Positions 16,952 to 27,273 of a stretch of DNA of 64,000 nucleotides are shown here, piece after piece. The stretch is taken from assembly GCF_004153455.1 (NCBI RefSeq), contig NZ_SDQE01000004.1, positions 170,213-234,212 on the forward strand, read 5' to 3'. Each line of letters starts with the position of its first letter. The stretch's first letter is position 1. Both the position numbers and the translations under genes were made by a program. Source of the DNA: Allopusillimonas ginsengisoli. GTDB lineage: Bacteria; Pseudomonadota; Gammaproteobacteria; Burkholderiales; Burkholderiaceae_B. The notes under the pieces were generated by a model. The model worked only from the letters and a program-made list of their open reading frames with translations, was not told the DNA's origin and made no database searches.

Positions 16952-17878
16952 ATGACTATAAAGTTCCTCAACCGCAGCGCCACCCTTCAGGCCGCCTTGT
17001 TGGCGGCAGGCCTTCTGGCTTTTTCGGGCACGGCGCTGGCCAGCACGCCGGAATTGACCGGCACGCTCAAGAAAATCAAGGACGAGGGCGTAGTTGTGCT
17101 CGGCTACCGCGAGTCTTCCATTCCTTTCTCTTATTACGACGATGCCAAGCAGCCCATCGGCTATTCGATCGACTACACCAATCTGGTGCTCGAACGGATC
17201 AAGAAGGAACTGGACATGCCGGACCTGAAAGTCCGGAAGCTGCCTATTACCTCACAAAACCGCATATCGCTGTTGCAGAACGGTACCTTCGATTTTGAAT
17301 GCACCACCACGACACACAATGAATCCCGTGAAAAGCAGGTGGATTTCTCCAACAGCATTTTCGTGATCGGCACCCGACTGCTCACCAAAAAGGATTCGGG
17401 CATCGCCGATTTTGACGATCTCAAGAATACCAATGTGGTCGTCGGCGCGGGAACGACATCAGAGATTCTGCTGCGCAAGCTGAATGTCGATAAAAGCCTC
17501 GGCATGCGGATCATCAGCGCAAAAGATCATTCGGAGTCCTTTTTAACGCTCTCCACCGGGCGCGCCAAGGCCATGATGATGGATGATGCACTGCTGGCGG
17601 GCGAACGGGCCAAGACACGCGATCCCAAGGACTACGTCATCACAGGAACACCGCAGTCGTTTGAAGTGTATGGGTGTATGGTCCGCAAGGGCGACACGCA
17701 GATGAAGGCCCTGCTCGATGATGTCATTGCCACGGCCCAGACGTCCGGAGAGGCGCAGGCCATTTACAACAAATGGTTCATGAGCCCCATTCCGCCCAAG
17801 CAACTGAACCTGGACTTTCCGATGTCCGATGCCATGAAGGCGCTGTTCGCCAACCCGAACGACAAGATCACGCCTTGA
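16952..17878 (+). CDS. gltI: glutamate/aspartate ABC transporter, substrate-binding protein
   Basis: A 308-residue periplasmic binding protein with a cleavable signal peptide (AALLAAGLLAFSGTALA). The mature part is strikingly GltI-like: GYRESSIPFSYYDDA, ITSQNRISLLQNGTFDFEC, FVIGTRLLTKK, MRIISAKDHSESF, MMDDALLAGERAK, and the tail NKWFMSPIPPKQLNL. The ligand is therefore probably glutamate, aspartate or a close analogue. The start has a GGAG site nine bases upstream. Permease and ATPase genes follow directly, so this is the first gene of a complete importer, 29 bases after the beta-propeller gene. Confidence 0.92.
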   Translation: MTIKFLNRSATLQAALLAAGLLAFSGTALASTPELTGTLKKIKDEGVVVLGYRESSIPFSYYDDAKQPIGYSIDYTNLVLERIKKELDMPDLKVRKLPITSQNRISLLQNGTFDFECTTTTHNESREKQVDFSNSIFVIGTRLLTKKDSGIADFDDLKNTNVVVGAGTTSEILLRKLNVDKSLGMRIISAKDHSESFLTLSTGRAKAMMMDDALLAGERAKTRDPKDYVITGTPQSFEVYGCMVRKGDTQMKALLDDVIATAQTSGEAQAIYNKWFMSPIPPKQLNLDFPMSDAMKALFANPNDKITP

Positions 17879-17948
17879 TGCCGCGCTGTCCGTCTCTGCA
17901 GGCCCCGGAATGCCGGGGCGCTTTACCTGTGCCTCTGAAGGGCAAATT

Positions 17949-18686
17949 ATGAACTACAACTGGAACTGGGAGGTTCTCGTGCAGCCGGTCGCGACCGGTG
18001 AGCCCTCCACCTATATGGGCTGGATCGGCACCGGCTTTGCCACCACCTTTGCGCTGACGGTATGCGCCTGGATTCTGGCACTGGTCGCCGGCACCTTCTT
18101 TGGCATATTGCGCACGCTCCCGCCCGCAGCGGCACGGGCAATCGGCACGACCTATGTTTCCGTTTTTCGCAATATCCCGCTGATCGTACAGTTTTTTATC
18201 TGGTATTTCGTGGTGCCGGAATTGCTGCCTACGCCAGTGGGAGACTGGATCAAAGGCATCGCGCCCAATCTGCAGTTTTTCATTGTCTCAGTCTTTGCGC
18301 TGGGCATCTATACCGGCTCGCGCATCTGCGAACAATTGCGTGCGGGCATACGCGCCTTGCCGCGCGGCCAGCGCAGCGCCGGCCTGGCGATGGGTTTTTC
18401 GCTGCTCCAGACCTACCGCTACATCATTCTTCCGCAAGTTTTCCGCCACATCCTGCCGCCGCTGACCTCCGAATTCCTGATCATCTCCAAGAACTCGGCC
18501 GTGGCGTCCACGATAGGGCTGCTCGAACTCAGCGGACAAGCACGCCAACTGGTGGACTACACCGCACAGCCGTACGAGTCTTTCATCGTTGTCACACTCG
18601 CCTACGTACTCATGAACTTTCTGATTCTTCACTTTATGGGCTGGATCAGAAAACGCACCAGCCTGCCCGGGCTGATGGGAGACTGA
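17949..18686 (+). CDS. gltJ: glutamate/aspartate ABC transporter permease GltJ
   Basis: A 245-residue inner membrane permease of the His/Glu/Gln/Arg type. The N-terminus NYNWNWEVLVQP with YMGWIGTGFATTFALTV is typical of GltJ. The family segment YVSVFRNIPLIVQFFIWYFV and the cytoplasmic EAA-type loop ALPRGQRSAGLAMGFS followed by YRYIILPQVFRHILPPL are present. About five transmembrane helices are predicted. The start at 17949 was chosen over an upstream in-frame codon because it matches the family start. The next permease gene begins one base after the stop. Confidence 0.92.
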   Translation: MNYNWNWEVLVQPVATGEPSTYMGWIGTGFATTFALTVCAWILALVAGTFFGILRTLPPAAARAIGTTYVSVFRNIPLIVQFFIWYFVVPELLPTPVGDWIKGIAPNLQFFIVSVFALGIYTGSRICEQLRAGIRALPRGQRSAGLAMGFSLLQTYRYIILPQVFRHILPPLTSEFLIISKNSAVASTIGLLELSGQARQLVDYTAQPYESFIVVTLAYVLMNFLILHFMGWIRKRTSLPGLMGD

Positions 18687-18687
18687 C

Positions 18688-19368
18688 ATGTTCGAATTCG
18701 ACTTGAACGCCCTGTTCGATTCGCGCCAGATCCTGATCACCGGCGCATGGATCACGCTGCAGGTAACGCTGGTGGCCATTGCCTGCGGCATTGCCTGGGG
18801 CACGGTGCTGGCGCTGTTTGCGGTCTCCAAGGTCAAACTGCTGAACATATTTGCCCAGTCTTATGTCTCGCTGTTCAGATCCATACCGCTGGTCATGCTG
18901 CTGCTGTGGTTCTTCCTGATCGTGCCGCAGGTCCTGAAATCGGTATTTGACCTGTCGCCCAGCGTGGATATTCGGCTGGTGTCGGCCATGGTGGCCTTCT
19001 CGCTGCTCGAAGCCGCATTCTTCGCCGAAATCATCCGCGCGGGTATCCTGGGATTGTCGCGCGGCCAGTTCTACGCCGCCCGGTCACTGGGCATGACGCC
19101 TTACCAGACCATGCGCTACATCATTCTGCCCCAGGCCTTCAAAGCCATGCTGCCCATCATGCTGACGCAATGCATTGTGATCTTTCAGGACACATCCCTG
19201 GTCTATGTGATCGCGCTGGGGGACTTTTTCCGCAATGCCGTGAGTATTGGCGAGCGCGACGGCACGCTGATCCAGATGCTGCTTTTTGCCGGCCTGGTCT
19301 ATTGGGTCATCTGCTCGACACTGAGCATCCTGGTCAAAATGGTTCAGCAAAGGACGCAATATGATTGA
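18688..19368 (+). CDS. gltK: glutamate/aspartate ABC transporter permease GltK
   Basis: A 226-residue second permease of the importer. It shares the HisMQ-type membrane fold: [39 protein letters not shown], and the coupling loop [34 protein letters not shown], which docks on the ATPase. It probably forms a heterodimer with GltJ. It begins one base after the gltJ stop and overlaps the ATPase gene by 8 bp, so translation of gltJKL is tightly coupled. Confidence 0.92.
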   Translation: MFEFDLNALFDSRQILITGAWITLQVTLVAIACGIAWGTVLALFAVSKVKLLNIFAQSYVSLFRSIPLVMLLLWFFLIVPQVLKSVFDLSPSVDIRLVSAMVAFSLLEAAFFAEIIRAGILGLSRGQFYAARSLGMTPYQTMRYIILPQAFKAMLPIMLTQCIVIFQDTSLVYVIALGDFFRNAVSIGERDGTLIQMLLFAGLVYWVICSTLSILVKMVQQRTQYD

Positions 19369-20086
19369 AATCAAGAACGTTTCCAAATGGTATGGCAAGT
19401 TTCAGGCGCTCCAGGACTGTAGCGCCTCGGTCGGACAGGGCGAGGTCGTGGTCTTTTGCGGCCCGTCGGGCTCCGGAAAATCCACCCTGATCAAGCTCAT
19501 CAACGGCCTGGAGGATTTTCAGGAAGGCGATATCCTGTTCAAGGGAAAATCCATTCATAGCGGCGAGATGAAGCTGTCCGAACTGCGCAAGCATATCGGG
19601 ATGGTATTTCAGCACTTTGAGCTTTTCCCTCATTTGTCTGTGCTCGAGAACCTCACCATTGCGCAGGAAAAGGTCTTGGGCCGCAATGCCGGCGAGGCAA
19701 AAAAGAAGGGGCTGGCGCTGCTTGAACGGGTAGGCCTGCAGGACCATGCGCACAAGCATCCCAGCCAGCTTTCGGGTGGCCAACAGCAGCGGGTCGCGAT
19801 CGCGCGATCGCTGTCCATGGATCCCGAGGTCATGCTGTTCGACGAGCCCACCTCGGCGCTGGATCCCGAAATGATCAACGAGGTGCTTGCCGTCATGGTG
19901 GAACTCGCTCAGGAAGGCATGACGATGCTGTGCGTCACCCACGAAATGGGCTTTGCCAAGAAAGTCGCCGACAAGGTCGTGTTCATGGATGCCGGCACCA
20001 TTGTCGAAACCGACAATACCGAGGCGTTCTTTTCCGCGCCCAAATCCGATCGCGCCCGCGACTTTCTGGAAAAGGTATTGCCCTGA
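19361..20086 (+). CDS. gltL: glutamate/aspartate ABC transporter ATP-binding protein GltL
   Basis: A 241-residue ABC ATPase with all core motifs: Walker [13 protein letters not shown]-loop [13 protein letters not shown], signature [15 protein letters not shown], Walker [15 protein letters not shown], and switch histidine in CVTHEMGFA. These are characteristic of the polar-amino-acid importer family to which GltL and GlnQ belong. It overlaps gltK by 8 bp and closes the operon; hairpins follow at 20101-20167. Confidence 0.94.
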   Translation: MIEIKNVSKWYGKFQALQDCSASVGQGEVVVFCGPSGSGKSTLIKLINGLEDFQEGDILFKGKSIHSGEMKLSELRKHIGMVFQHFELFPHLSVLENLTIAQEKVLGRNAGEAKKKGLALLERVGLQDHAHKHPSQLSGGQQQRVAIARSLSMDPEVMLFDEPTSALDPEMINEVLAVMVELAQEGMTMLCVTHEMGFAKKVADKVVFMDAGTIVETDNTEAFFSAPKSDRARDFLEKVLP

Positions 20087-20130
20087 GCGCTCTGCAGAAC
20101 GCCGCCTTTCCGGCGGCTCGCTGGCAGGGA

Positions 20131-20167
20131 CAAATGGCCGGCGCTTGACCGGCGCGCCAGCCATTTG
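20131..20167 (+). terminator. hairpin after the gltIJKL operon
   Basis: CAAATGGC with GGCGC pairs across a short loop with GGCGC... ending GCCATTTG: about 14 bp with one mismatch. A smaller GCCGCC/GGCGGC hairpin lies just before it at 20101-20117. No T-run follows, so rho-independent termination is uncertain. Confidence 0.4.
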
Positions 20168-20226
20168 CCTACAACGCAGTGTTATCCCTTACACTATATC
20201 TTTAAGGGCCCTATTTTCTTCCGGTC

Positions 20227-23200
20227 ATGAACGCCCCCCTAGCCAGTCATTTGCTTGCCACCCAGGCTGCCGAGGCAGCCCCTCGCCTTCGCGAAATTCC
20301 CTACAACTACACGTCGTACTCCGATCGCGAGATCGTCTGTAGACTGCTGGGCGATGAAGCCTGGCAACTCCTGTCCGACCTGCGCGGCGAGCGCCGTACC
20401 GGCCGTTCCGCGCGCATGCTCTTCGAGGTGCTGGGCGACATATGGGTCGTCAAGCGCAACCCCTACCTGTTCGACGATTTGCTCGAAAATCCCAAGCGCC
20501 GCCACCAGCTCACGCATGCGCTTGAGCACAGGCTGAGCGCTATCGACCAGCGGCGCGACGCCAGTGTGTCGTCGCGCGACACCAAGGTGGGCGGCCTGCT
20601 GTCCGCGGCCCGCACAGCCGTTGCCCAGTTCGAACAGGATTTCATCCAGACCGCCGAACTGCGCAAGAAAGTGGTCCGGCGTTTGTCCCAGATTACCCAT
20701 AAAGACAACATCAAGTTCGATGGCCTGTCCCGCGTTTCGCATGTAACAGACGCCACAGACTGGCGCGTGGAGTACCCTTTTGTGGTGCTCACACCCGATC
20801 ACGAGAACGAAATGGCCGCGCTGGTGCGCGCCTGTATCGAGCTTGAACTGACCATCATCCCGCGCGGGGGCGGCACAGGCTATACCGGCGGCGCCATTCC
20901 CCTGTCGCCGCTATCGGTGGTCATCAATACCGAAAAACTCGACACGATTGGTCCTGTTCAGGCCACCGACCTGCCCGGCCTGAACCACCCCGAGCACACC
21001 ATTCTCACCGGCGCGGGCGTGGTCACCCGCCGCATTGCCGAAGCCGCCGAGGCCGCCGGCTTTGTGTTCGCGGTAGATCCCACCTCGGCCGACGCGTCCT
21101 GTGTGGGCGGCAACGTTGCCATGAATGCCGGCGGCAAGAAAGCCGTGCTATGGGGCACGGCGCTGGATAACCTGGCCTGGTGGCGCATGGTGGATCCCGA
21201 GGGCAACTGGCTGGACGTCACGCGCCTGGATCACAACATGGGCAAGATCCATGATGTGGACGAAGCCCGGTTCGAGCTCAAGTGGTCCGATGGCAAAGCC
21301 CTGCCGGGCACCCTCCCGCTGCGCACCGAAACCCTGGTCATCCCCGGCGCAAGCTTTCGCAAGGTGGGATTGGGCAAGGACGTCACCGACAAATTCCTGG
21401 CTGGCCTACCCGGCGTGCAAAAGGAAGGCTGCGACGGTCTGATTACCGCCGCGCGCTGGGTGCTGCATCGCATGCCTGCCCATACGCGCACAGTCTGCAT
21501 GGAGTTCTTCGGCCAGGCGCGCGACGCCGTTCCCTCCATTGTCGAGGTCAAGAACTACCTGGATGGCCCAGGCCGCGCCCGGGGCGCCATTTTGGCGGGC
21601 CTGGAGCACCTGGACGAGCGCTATCTGCGCGCTGTGGGCTATGCCACCAAGAGCAAGCGTGGCGGCCTGCCCAAGATGGTTTTGATCGGCGATATCGTCG
21701 GCGACGACGCCGATGCCGTCGCCCTGGCGGCCAGCGAGGTGGTGCGTATTGCCAATACCCGCCATGGCGAAGGCTTTGTGGCAGTCAGCGCCGAAGCCCG
21801 CAAGAAATTCTGGCTGGACCGGGCGCGCACCGCAGCCATCGCCCGCCACACCAATGCGTTCAAGATCAACGAAGACGTCGTTATTCCGCTCAATCGCATG
21901 GGCGAGTACACCGACGCCATTGAGCGCATCAACATTGAGCTGTCCACACGCAACAAGCTGCGCTTCCTGGACGAACTGGAAACATTCCTGCAAGGCGACC
22001 TGCCGACGGGCAAGATCGCGGATCAAGACGACGCGGAACATGCGCGCGAGGAATTGCTCGCCGACCGGCGCCAGGATGCGCTGGACACCGTCAGAATCGT
22101 GCGGACACGGTGGCGTTGGCTGCTGGACAATCTCGACCTGCCCCTGGCGCAGCACATGGACACCTTGCGCGAGCTGGGCCTGGAAGCCGTCTTGCCTGCG
22201 CTGGCCCAGCGGCTGGCCCATCAGGCCGATGCAACGATTTTCGATGTGGTGCAGGATCACACCATACGCATCTCCTGGAAAGCCGAAGTGCGCAGCGCCA
22301 TGGAGCGCTGCTTTGCCGGCGCGGACCATGCCGCCATCCTGGCCGACATCCAGGCACTGCATGACCGCATTCTCAAGAGTCGCGTGTTCGTTGCGCTGCA
22401 CATGCACGCCGGCGACGGCAACGTGCACACCAATATCCCGGTCAATTCGGATGACTACGACATGCTGCATGAAGCCAATGCGGCGGTGGCGCGCATCATG
22501 CAGATCGCGCGCGACCTGGACGGCGTGATTTCAGGCGAACACGGCATCGGCCTGACCAAGTACGAATTCCTCACCGATGAAGAACTGGCCCCCTTCCAGG
22601 ACTACAAGCGCCGTATCGACCCCACCGGGCGCTTTAATGCGGGCAAGCTGCTGCCCGGCGCTGATCTGCGCCACGCCTGGACGCCAAGCTTCAATCTGCT
22701 GGGCCATGAGTCCCTGATCATGCAGCGCAGCGAGATCGGCTCCATTTCCAACGCCATCAAGGATTGCCTGCGCTGCGGCAAATGCAAGCCCGTGTGCGCC
22801 ACCCACGTTCCGCGCGCCAACCTGCTCTACTCGCCGCGCAACAAAATACTGGCCACCTCTTTGCTGATCGAGGCTTTTCTGTACGAAGAACAAACCCGCC
22901 GGGGCGTAAGCCTGAAGCACTGGGAAGAGTTCGAAGACGTTGGCGACCACTGCACCATCTGCCACAAATGCTACAACCCCTGTCCGGTGGATATCGACTT
23001 TGGCGATGTTTCCATGGAAATGCGCGCGCTGCTGCGCCGCATGGGCAAGAAGTCCTTCAACCCCGGCACGTCGGCAGCCATGTTCTTCCTGAACGCCAAA
23101 GATCCGCGCGTCATCAAGGCCACCCGCACCGCGATGGTCGAAGTCGGCTACAAGGCACAGCGCCTGGCGCACGATGTCCTGGCCGCGCCCACGCGCAAGC

Positions 23201-24165
23201 AGGCGGATCGTCCGCCGGCCACGGTGGGCAAGGCCCCCATCCGCGAACAGGTGATTCATTTCATCAACAAGAAAATGCCGGGCGGCCTGCCCAAGCAAAC
23301 CGCACGCAAGCTGCTTGATATCGAGGACGCGGCTTATATCCCCATTATCAGAAATCCGGCCCAAACGTCGGCCGACAGCGAGGCCGTGTTTTATTTCCCG
23401 GGCTGCGGCTCGGAACGGCTGTTTTCGCAGGTGGGGCTGGCCACGCAAGCCATGCTCTGGCATGCCGGCGTGCAGACCGTGCTGCCGCCCGGCTACCTGT
23501 GCTGCGGTTATCCGCAGCGCGGAAACGGCTTGACGGACAAAGCCGAAAAAATCATTACCGACAACCGTGTGCTGTTCTACCGCATGGCCACCACCCTGAA
23601 CTATCTGGATATCAAAACGGTGGTGGTCAGTTGCGGCACCTGCTACGATCAGCTGGCGGGGTACGAATTCGAGAAAATATTCCCCGGCTGCAGACTGATC
23701 GACATTCACGAGTACCTGCTGGAAAAAGGGATGCAGATTCAGGGCATACAGGGGGTTCGGTATATGTATCACGACCCCTGTCATACGCCGATGAAACTGC
23801 AGGATCCGATGAAAACCGTACGCAGCCTGGTGGGCGATGACGCAATCAAGACGGACCGCTGTTGCGGCGAATCCGGCACGCTGGCGGTATCGCGGCCCGA
23901 TATCTCGACGCAGGTCCGCTACCGCAAGGAAGAAGAGCTGGGCAAGAACGTCGCATCGCTGCGCTCGGATGGCTATAGCGGGCCCATCAAGATGCTGACA
24001 TCCTGTCCTTCATGTCTGCAGGGGCTGTCGCGCTACGAGGGCGACACAGGCATGGAAGCGGACTATATCGTCATTGAAATGGCCCGCCATATCCTGGGCG
24101 AAGACTGGATGCAGAACTACGTGCGGGATGCCAACCAGGGCGGCATTGAACGCGTGCTGGTATAG
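20227..24165 (+). CDS. giant FAD/Fe-S/CCG-domain oxidoreductase (DUF3683 type)
   Basis: A 1312-residue multidomain oxidoreductase. After an N-terminal domain of DUF3683 type (about 1-180) comes an FAD-binding type 4 domain with [10 protein letters not shown] at 212-221 and [11 protein letters not shown], then an FAD-oxidase C-terminal domain containing [14 protein letters not shown]. Two [4Fe-4S] clusters follow: [11 protein letters not shown] (about 848) and [11 protein letters not shown] (about 908). A pair of CCG domains completes it: FPGCG (about 1057), [24 protein letters not shown] and RCCGESG (about 1211). The architecture resembles D-lactate or D-2-hydroxyacid dehydrogenases fused to a GlpC-like electron-transfer subunit, feeding quinone. 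The substrate is not known. It stands alone between two hairpins, convergent with apt. Confidence 0.9.
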   Translation: MNAPLASHLLATQAAEAAPRLREIPYNYTSYSDREIVCRLLGDEAWQLLSDLRGERRTGRSARMLFEVLGDIWVVKRNPYLFDDLLENPKRRHQLTHALEHRLSAIDQRRDASVSSRDTKVGGLLSAARTAVAQFEQDFIQTAELRKKVVRRLSQITHKDNIKFDGLSRVSHVTDATDWRVEYPFVVLTPDHENEMAALVRACIELELTIIPRGGGTGYTGGAIPLSPLSVVINTEKLDTIGPVQATDLPGLNHPEHTILTGAGVVTRRIAEAAEAAGFVFAVDPTSADASCVGGNVAMNAGGKKAVLWGTALDNLAWWRMVDPEGNWLDVTRLDHNMGKIHDVDEARFELKWSDGKALPGTLPLRTETLVIPGASFRKVGLGKDVTDKFLAGLPGVQKEGCDGLITAARWVLHRMPAHTRTVCMEFFGQARDAVPSIVEVKNYLDGPGRARGAILAGLEHLDERYLRAVGYATKSKRGGLPKMVLIGDIVGDDADAVALAASEVVRIANTRHGEGFVAVSAEARKKFWLDRARTAAIARHTNAFKINEDVVIPLNRMGEYTDAIERINIELSTRNKLRFLDELETFLQGDLPTGKIADQDDAEHAREELLADRRQDALDTVRIVRTRWRWLLDNLDLPLAQHMDTLRELGLEAVLPALAQRLAHQADATIFDVVQDHTIRISWKAEVRSAMERCFAGADHAAILADIQALHDRILKSRVFVALHMHAGDGNVHTNIPVNSDDYDMLHEANAAVARIMQIARDLDGVISGEHGIGLTKYEFLTDEELAPFQDYKRRIDPTGRFNAGKLLPGADLRHAWTPSFNLLGHESLIMQRSEIGSISNAIKDCLRCGKCKPVCATHVPRANLLYSPRNKILATSLLIEAFLYEEQTRRGVSLKHWEEFEDVGDHCTICHKCYNPCPVDIDFGDVSMEMRALLRRMGKKSFNPGTSAAMFFLNAKDPRVIKATRTAMVEVGYKAQRLAHDVLAAPTRKQADRPPATVGKAPIREQVIHFINKKMPGGLPKQTARKLLDIEDAAYIPIIRNPAQTSADSEAVFYFPGCGSERLFSQVGLATQAMLWHAGVQTVLPPGYLCCGYPQRGNGLTDKAEKIITDNRVLFYRMATTLNYLDIKTVVVSCGTCYDQLAGYEFEKIFPGCRLIDIHEYLLEKGMQIQGIQGVRYMYHDPCHTPMKLQDPMKTVRSLVGDDAIKTDRCCGESGTLAVSRPDISTQVRYRKEEELGKNVASLRSDGYSGPIKMLTSCPSCLQGLSRYEGDTGMEADYIVIEMARHILGEDWMQNYVRDANQGGIERVLV

Positions 24166-24185
24166 GCCTGCGCGACGGCGACATG

Positions 24186-24210
24186 GGCAGCCAGGCATGG
24201 CCTGGCTGCC
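24186..24210 (+). terminator. terminator-like hairpin after the FAD/Fe-S oxidoreductase gene
   Basis: GGCAGCCAGGC and GCCTGGCTGCC form a perfect 11-bp stem around a 3-base loop, 20 bases past the stop. Only a short T-stretch (cctttcg) follows. It may serve both convergent genes. Confidence 0.5.
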
Positions 24211-24287
24211 GCGCCTTTCGATAATAAAGCGTGCGCGGCAGGCGGTCAGCGGCGCCCCGCCGACTGCCGCCAGGCAGGGCGCGCAGC

Positions 24288-24839
24288 CTAGGGGGCTTCG
24301 CTATCGAAACTACAGACCGTATATAAAGGCAGCCCTGTGGCTTTGAGCGCCTCGGATCCCCCCAGATAAGGCAGATCGATGATGGCGGCGGCTTCAATGA
24401 CATTGGCCCCGAGGCGCTGCAGCAACTTGGACGCTGCCACCATGGTGCCGCCGGTGGCGATCAGATCGTCGATCAGCAGGACACGCTGGCCAGGGCGCAC
24501 TGAATCGGTATGCATTTCGACTGACGCATTGCCGTATTCAAGCGTATATTCTTCTGCCACCGTGCGAAACGGCAGCTTGCCCTTTTTGCGGACCGGAACA
24601 AAACCCAGGTTCAGCTCGTAGGCGAGCACCGACCCCAGGATAAAGCCCCGGGCATCAATGCCGGCCACCAGATCCAGCCTGTGCCGCATGTAGCGATACA
24701 CGAACAGATCGACCAGCACGCGGAAGGAGCGCGGATCCTGGAGCACGGGGGTAATGTCGCGAAAAATAATCCCTGGCTTGGGCCAGTCAGGTACGCTACG
24801 TATCGTTGAACGAACGTAGTCGGCGGGGTCAGTGTGCAT
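24288..24839 (-). CDS. apt: adenine phosphoribosyltransferase
   Basis: A 183-residue purine salvage enzyme making AMP from adenine and PRPP. The PRPP-binding loop reads [14 protein letters not shown] (about residues 123-136), preceded by the conserved [15 protein letters not shown] and [10 protein letters not shown]. Length fits Apt when started at 24839; an in-frame ATG 14 codons upstream would add a poorly conserved hydrophobic extension. It diverges from kdsD across 120 bases. Confidence 0.95.
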   Translation of the reverse strand: MHTDPADYVRSTIRSVPDWPKPGIIFRDITPVLQDPRSFRVLVDLFVYRYMRHRLDLVAGIDARGFILGSVLAYELNLGFVPVRKKGKLPFRTVAEEYTLEYGNASVEMHTDSVRPGQRVLLIDDLIATGGTMVAASKLLQRLGANVIEAAAIIDLPYLGGSEALKATGLPLYTVCSFDSEAP

Positions 24840-24947
24840 GGTGGTGATTTGCCAAGAAAACAGGAGAAAACCAGAAGCCACACTATACCGCGCCCGCGCA
24901 CTTTGCAGGCAACTCTCTGTTCGGTATCCGCAGCCAGCAGGATTGAT

Positions 24948-24953
24948 TAAAAT
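24948..24953 (+). promoter_or_regulatory. possible -10 box very close to the kdsD start
   Basis: TAAAAT (5 of 6) ends six bases before the kdsD ATG, which would place the transcription start at or beside the start codon. No -35 match is evident and the nearest AGGA lies about 17 bases before the ATG, too far for a normal ribosome site. Confidence 0.35.
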
Positions 24954-24959
24954 CGTTGA

Positions 24960-25949
24960 ATGAAGAACCTACCCTCCTCTGGCCAAAGCGCCATCCTGGC
25001 ATCCGCTCACCGCAGCTTCGGCATCGAAATCGCCGCCTTGCAGGCGCTGGATCAACGCCTGGATGGCAGCTTCGAGCAGGCAGTCGACATGATTCTGGGC
25101 TGTGCGGGGCGCATTGTCGTCACAGGCATCGGCAAATCCGGCCATGTCGCCCGCAAGATTGCCGCCACCCTGGCTTCTACCGGCACGCCTGCATTTTTCA
25201 TGCATGGCGCGGAAGCCATCCATGGCGACCTGGGAATGCTTACCGCCCAAGACATCGTGCTTGCCCTGTCCTATTCCGGATCAGGCGAGGAACTCATCAC
25301 CGTGCTATCGGTCGTAAAGCGTATGGGTGCTCGCCTTATCGCCATCACCGGCCATCCAGAATCCGATCTCGCCCGCAATGCGGATCTTCACCTGGATGCC
25401 CATGTCGAACAGGAGGCCTGCTCGCTGAACCTCGCTCCCACCGCCAGTACCACCGCCGCGCTGGTTCTCGGCGACGCCATTGCGGTCGCCTGCCTGGAAT
25501 CCCGCGGTTTCAGCCGCGAAGACTTTGCCCGCTCGCATCCGGGTGGCGCACTGGGGCGCCGCTTGCTCACGCTGGTGCGCGATATCATGCGCAAGGGCGA
25601 TGCCCTGCCCATCGTCCGATCCGACACCCTGGTGCCTGACGCGCTGGTCGAAATGTCTGCCAAAGGCATGGGCATGACCATTGTCATCGACGATGGCCGT
25701 CATCCCCTAGGCATCTTTACCGATGGCGACCTGCGCCGGCTCATCGCCAGCCATGGCGATATTCGCCCCCTGACCGTCAGCACCGGCATGACACCCCATC
25801 CCAAATCCATCGCCCCGGGCGCGCTGGCCGTCGAGGCCGCCACGCAAATGGATGCCGGCCGCATGAGCCAGATGCTCGTTATCGACGAGACCGGGCTATT
25901 ATTAGGCGCACTGCACATGCACGATCTGCTGGCCGCCAAGGTAATCTGA
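24960..25949 (+). CDS. kdsD: D-arabinose 5-phosphate isomerase KdsD
   Basis: A 329-residue isomerase making arabinose 5-phosphate from ribulose 5-phosphate, the entry step to Kdo. It has an N-terminal SIS sugar-isomerase domain ([50 protein letters not shown]) and two C-terminal CBS domains (about 205-329: [14 protein letters not shown] and [10 protein letters not shown]). Length is normal. It starts the LPS operon kdsD-kdsC-lptC-lptA-lptB, with kdsC one base downstream. No ribosome site is seen before the ATG; see the leaderless-mRNA finding. Confidence 0.96.
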   Translation: MKNLPSSGQSAILASAHRSFGIEIAALQALDQRLDGSFEQAVDMILGCAGRIVVTGIGKSGHVARKIAATLASTGTPAFFMHGAEAIHGDLGMLTAQDIVLALSYSGSGEELITVLSVVKRMGARLIAITGHPESDLARNADLHLDAHVEQEACSLNLAPTASTTAALVLGDAIAVACLESRGFSREDFARSHPGGALGRRLLTLVRDIMRKGDALPIVRSDTLVPDALVEMSAKGMGMTIVIDDGRHPLGIFTDGDLRRLIASHGDIRPLTVSTGMTPHPKSIAPGALAVEAATQMDAGRMSQMLVIDETGLLLGALHMHDLLAAKVI

Positions 25950-25950
25950 T

Positions 25951-26550
25951 ATGAAACTGTCCGATCTTTCCCATCCCGCCGAAGCCCTGATCCTGGCCAG
26001 GATCTCTCCCGCCGTCGTGGAACGCGCCCGCCAGGTGCGCACCATGGCTTTCGACGTTGACGGCGTGCTCACCGACGGCCGTCTCTGGTACGGCGAACAT
26101 GGCGAACTCATCAAATGCTTTCACGCGCTCGACGGCCATGGCCTGAAGCTCTTGCGCGAAAGCGGCATTACGGTGGCGCTGATTACCGGCCGCGAAGGCC
26201 CCATTCTGGCAAGGCGCGCCGCCGAACTGGGCATATCGCTGGTCTACCAGGGGGTGCGCGACAAGGCGCGGGTGATCGCCGAGCTTGCGCAGCAACAGGG
26301 CTGTACGCTGGCTGAAATCGGTTACATGGGCGATGACATCATTGATCTCGCCGCACTGCAGCGCGTCGGATTTGCAGCGAGCGTGCCAGACGCGCCTGCC
26401 TATGTATCCCAGGCGGCGCACTGGATTTCCTCGCGCCACGGGGGCGATGGCGCAGTACGTGAATGCTGCGACCTTATCCTGGCCTCCCAGCGCAGGCTAG
26501 GGGCGTTTTTCGCGCCCAACGCCATGCGCATGAGCGGAGCCATCCAGTAG
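25951..26550 (+). CDS. kdsC: 3-deoxy-D-manno-octulosonate 8-phosphate phosphatase KdsC
   Basis: A 199-residue HAD-superfamily phosphatase that releases Kdo from Kdo 8-phosphate. Motif I is AFDVDGVLTDGRLWYGEHG (near residue 32) with the two catalytic aspartates. Other motifs are HALDGHGLKLLRESGI, the Ser/Thr motif in ALITGRE and the acidic motif YMGDDIIDL. No cap domain is inserted, as in the KdsC tetramer family. It begins one base after the kdsD stop and is followed at 3 bases by lptC. Confidence 0.95.
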   Translation: MKLSDLSHPAEALILARISPAVVERARQVRTMAFDVDGVLTDGRLWYGEHGELIKCFHALDGHGLKLLRESGITVALITGREGPILARRAAELGISLVYQGVRDKARVIAELAQQQGCTLAEIGYMGDDIIDLAALQRVGFAASVPDAPAYVSQAAHWISSRHGGDGAVRECCDLILASQRRLGAFFAPNAMRMSGAIQ

Positions 26551-26553
26551 CCC

Positions 26554-27273
26554 ATGAAAGAACGTGCCCCCGCGCTCATCGCGATATTGCTGCTGCTTGC
26601 TCTGGTGCTGGGCACCTGGTGGGCGGCGGATTATGCGCAGCGCGCCATCCCCATAGACCCACCGCGCCGCATTACCCACGAACCCGACTCCTGGGCCCGC
26701 AATTTCGTCATGGTTCGCACCGACGAAACCGGGATGGCCATCAACCGGCTCGAAGGCGATCAGATGCATCACTTTCCGGATGACGACTCTTACGAGATCA
26801 CGGTAGCACGCGCGGTCGGGCAGCAACCAGGGTCGCCCGTGACCATCGGCACCTCTGATATCGCCATCATGGACCAGGACGGCGCGCGCATCGTCATGCA
26901 AGGCAACGCCCACGTACACCGCATGCCGGATGCGGAAAATCAGCCGCTGGATGTCACCAGCGAGCGGCTCACCCTGCTGCCCGACGACAATATCGTCGAA
27001 ACCAGCCTGCCCGCCCTGGTGGTTCACGGCAAATCCACCATGAACGGCAAGGGCATGCGTTACGATAACAACACCAGACAACTGCGCGTGTTCTCGGCAA
27101 CCGACGTCAAGATATCCGGCGCCGAATCGCGCGACAAATCATCGGATGATGCTGCCGCGTCGCCGACGCAGGATAAGCCGGAGCAGGCCTCGCCATCCCG
27201 GCAGCGCACCCTCATCCCCAATCCATCCTCTTCCGGAACGCCCAGCTCCGGAACCACAGAACAAAAACCATGA
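26554..27273 (+). CDS. lptC: LPS export system protein LptC
   Basis: A 239-residue bitopic inner-membrane protein. One N-terminal transmembrane helix (about 7-27, IAILLLLALVLGTWWAAD) is followed by a beta-jellyroll periplasmic domain with the family pattern DSWARNFVMVRTDETGMAINRLEGD. It passes LPS from the LptBFG extractor to LptA. Odd feature: after the jellyroll, about 45 residues are low complexity, rich in Ser, Pro, Thr, Lys and Gln, absent from the roughly 190-residue norm. The 3' end overlaps lptA by 4 bp. Confidence 0.9.
   Translation: MKERAPALIAILLLLALVLGTWWAADYAQRAIPIDPPRRITHEPDSWARNFVMVRTDETGMAINRLEGDQMHHFPDDDSYEITVARAVGQQPGSPVTIGTSDIAIMDQDGARIVMQGNAHVHRMPDAENQPLDVTSERLTLLPDDNIVETSLPALVVHGKSTMNGKGMRYDNNTRQLRVFSATDVKISGAESRDKSSDDAAASPTQDKPEQASPSRQRTLIPNPSSSGTPSSGTTEQKP

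Noticed and set aside
22531..23784. 417-codon open frame antisense to the large oxidoreductase
   Set aside because: It overlaps the Fe-S and CCG cysteine motifs, which prove the plus-strand frame.
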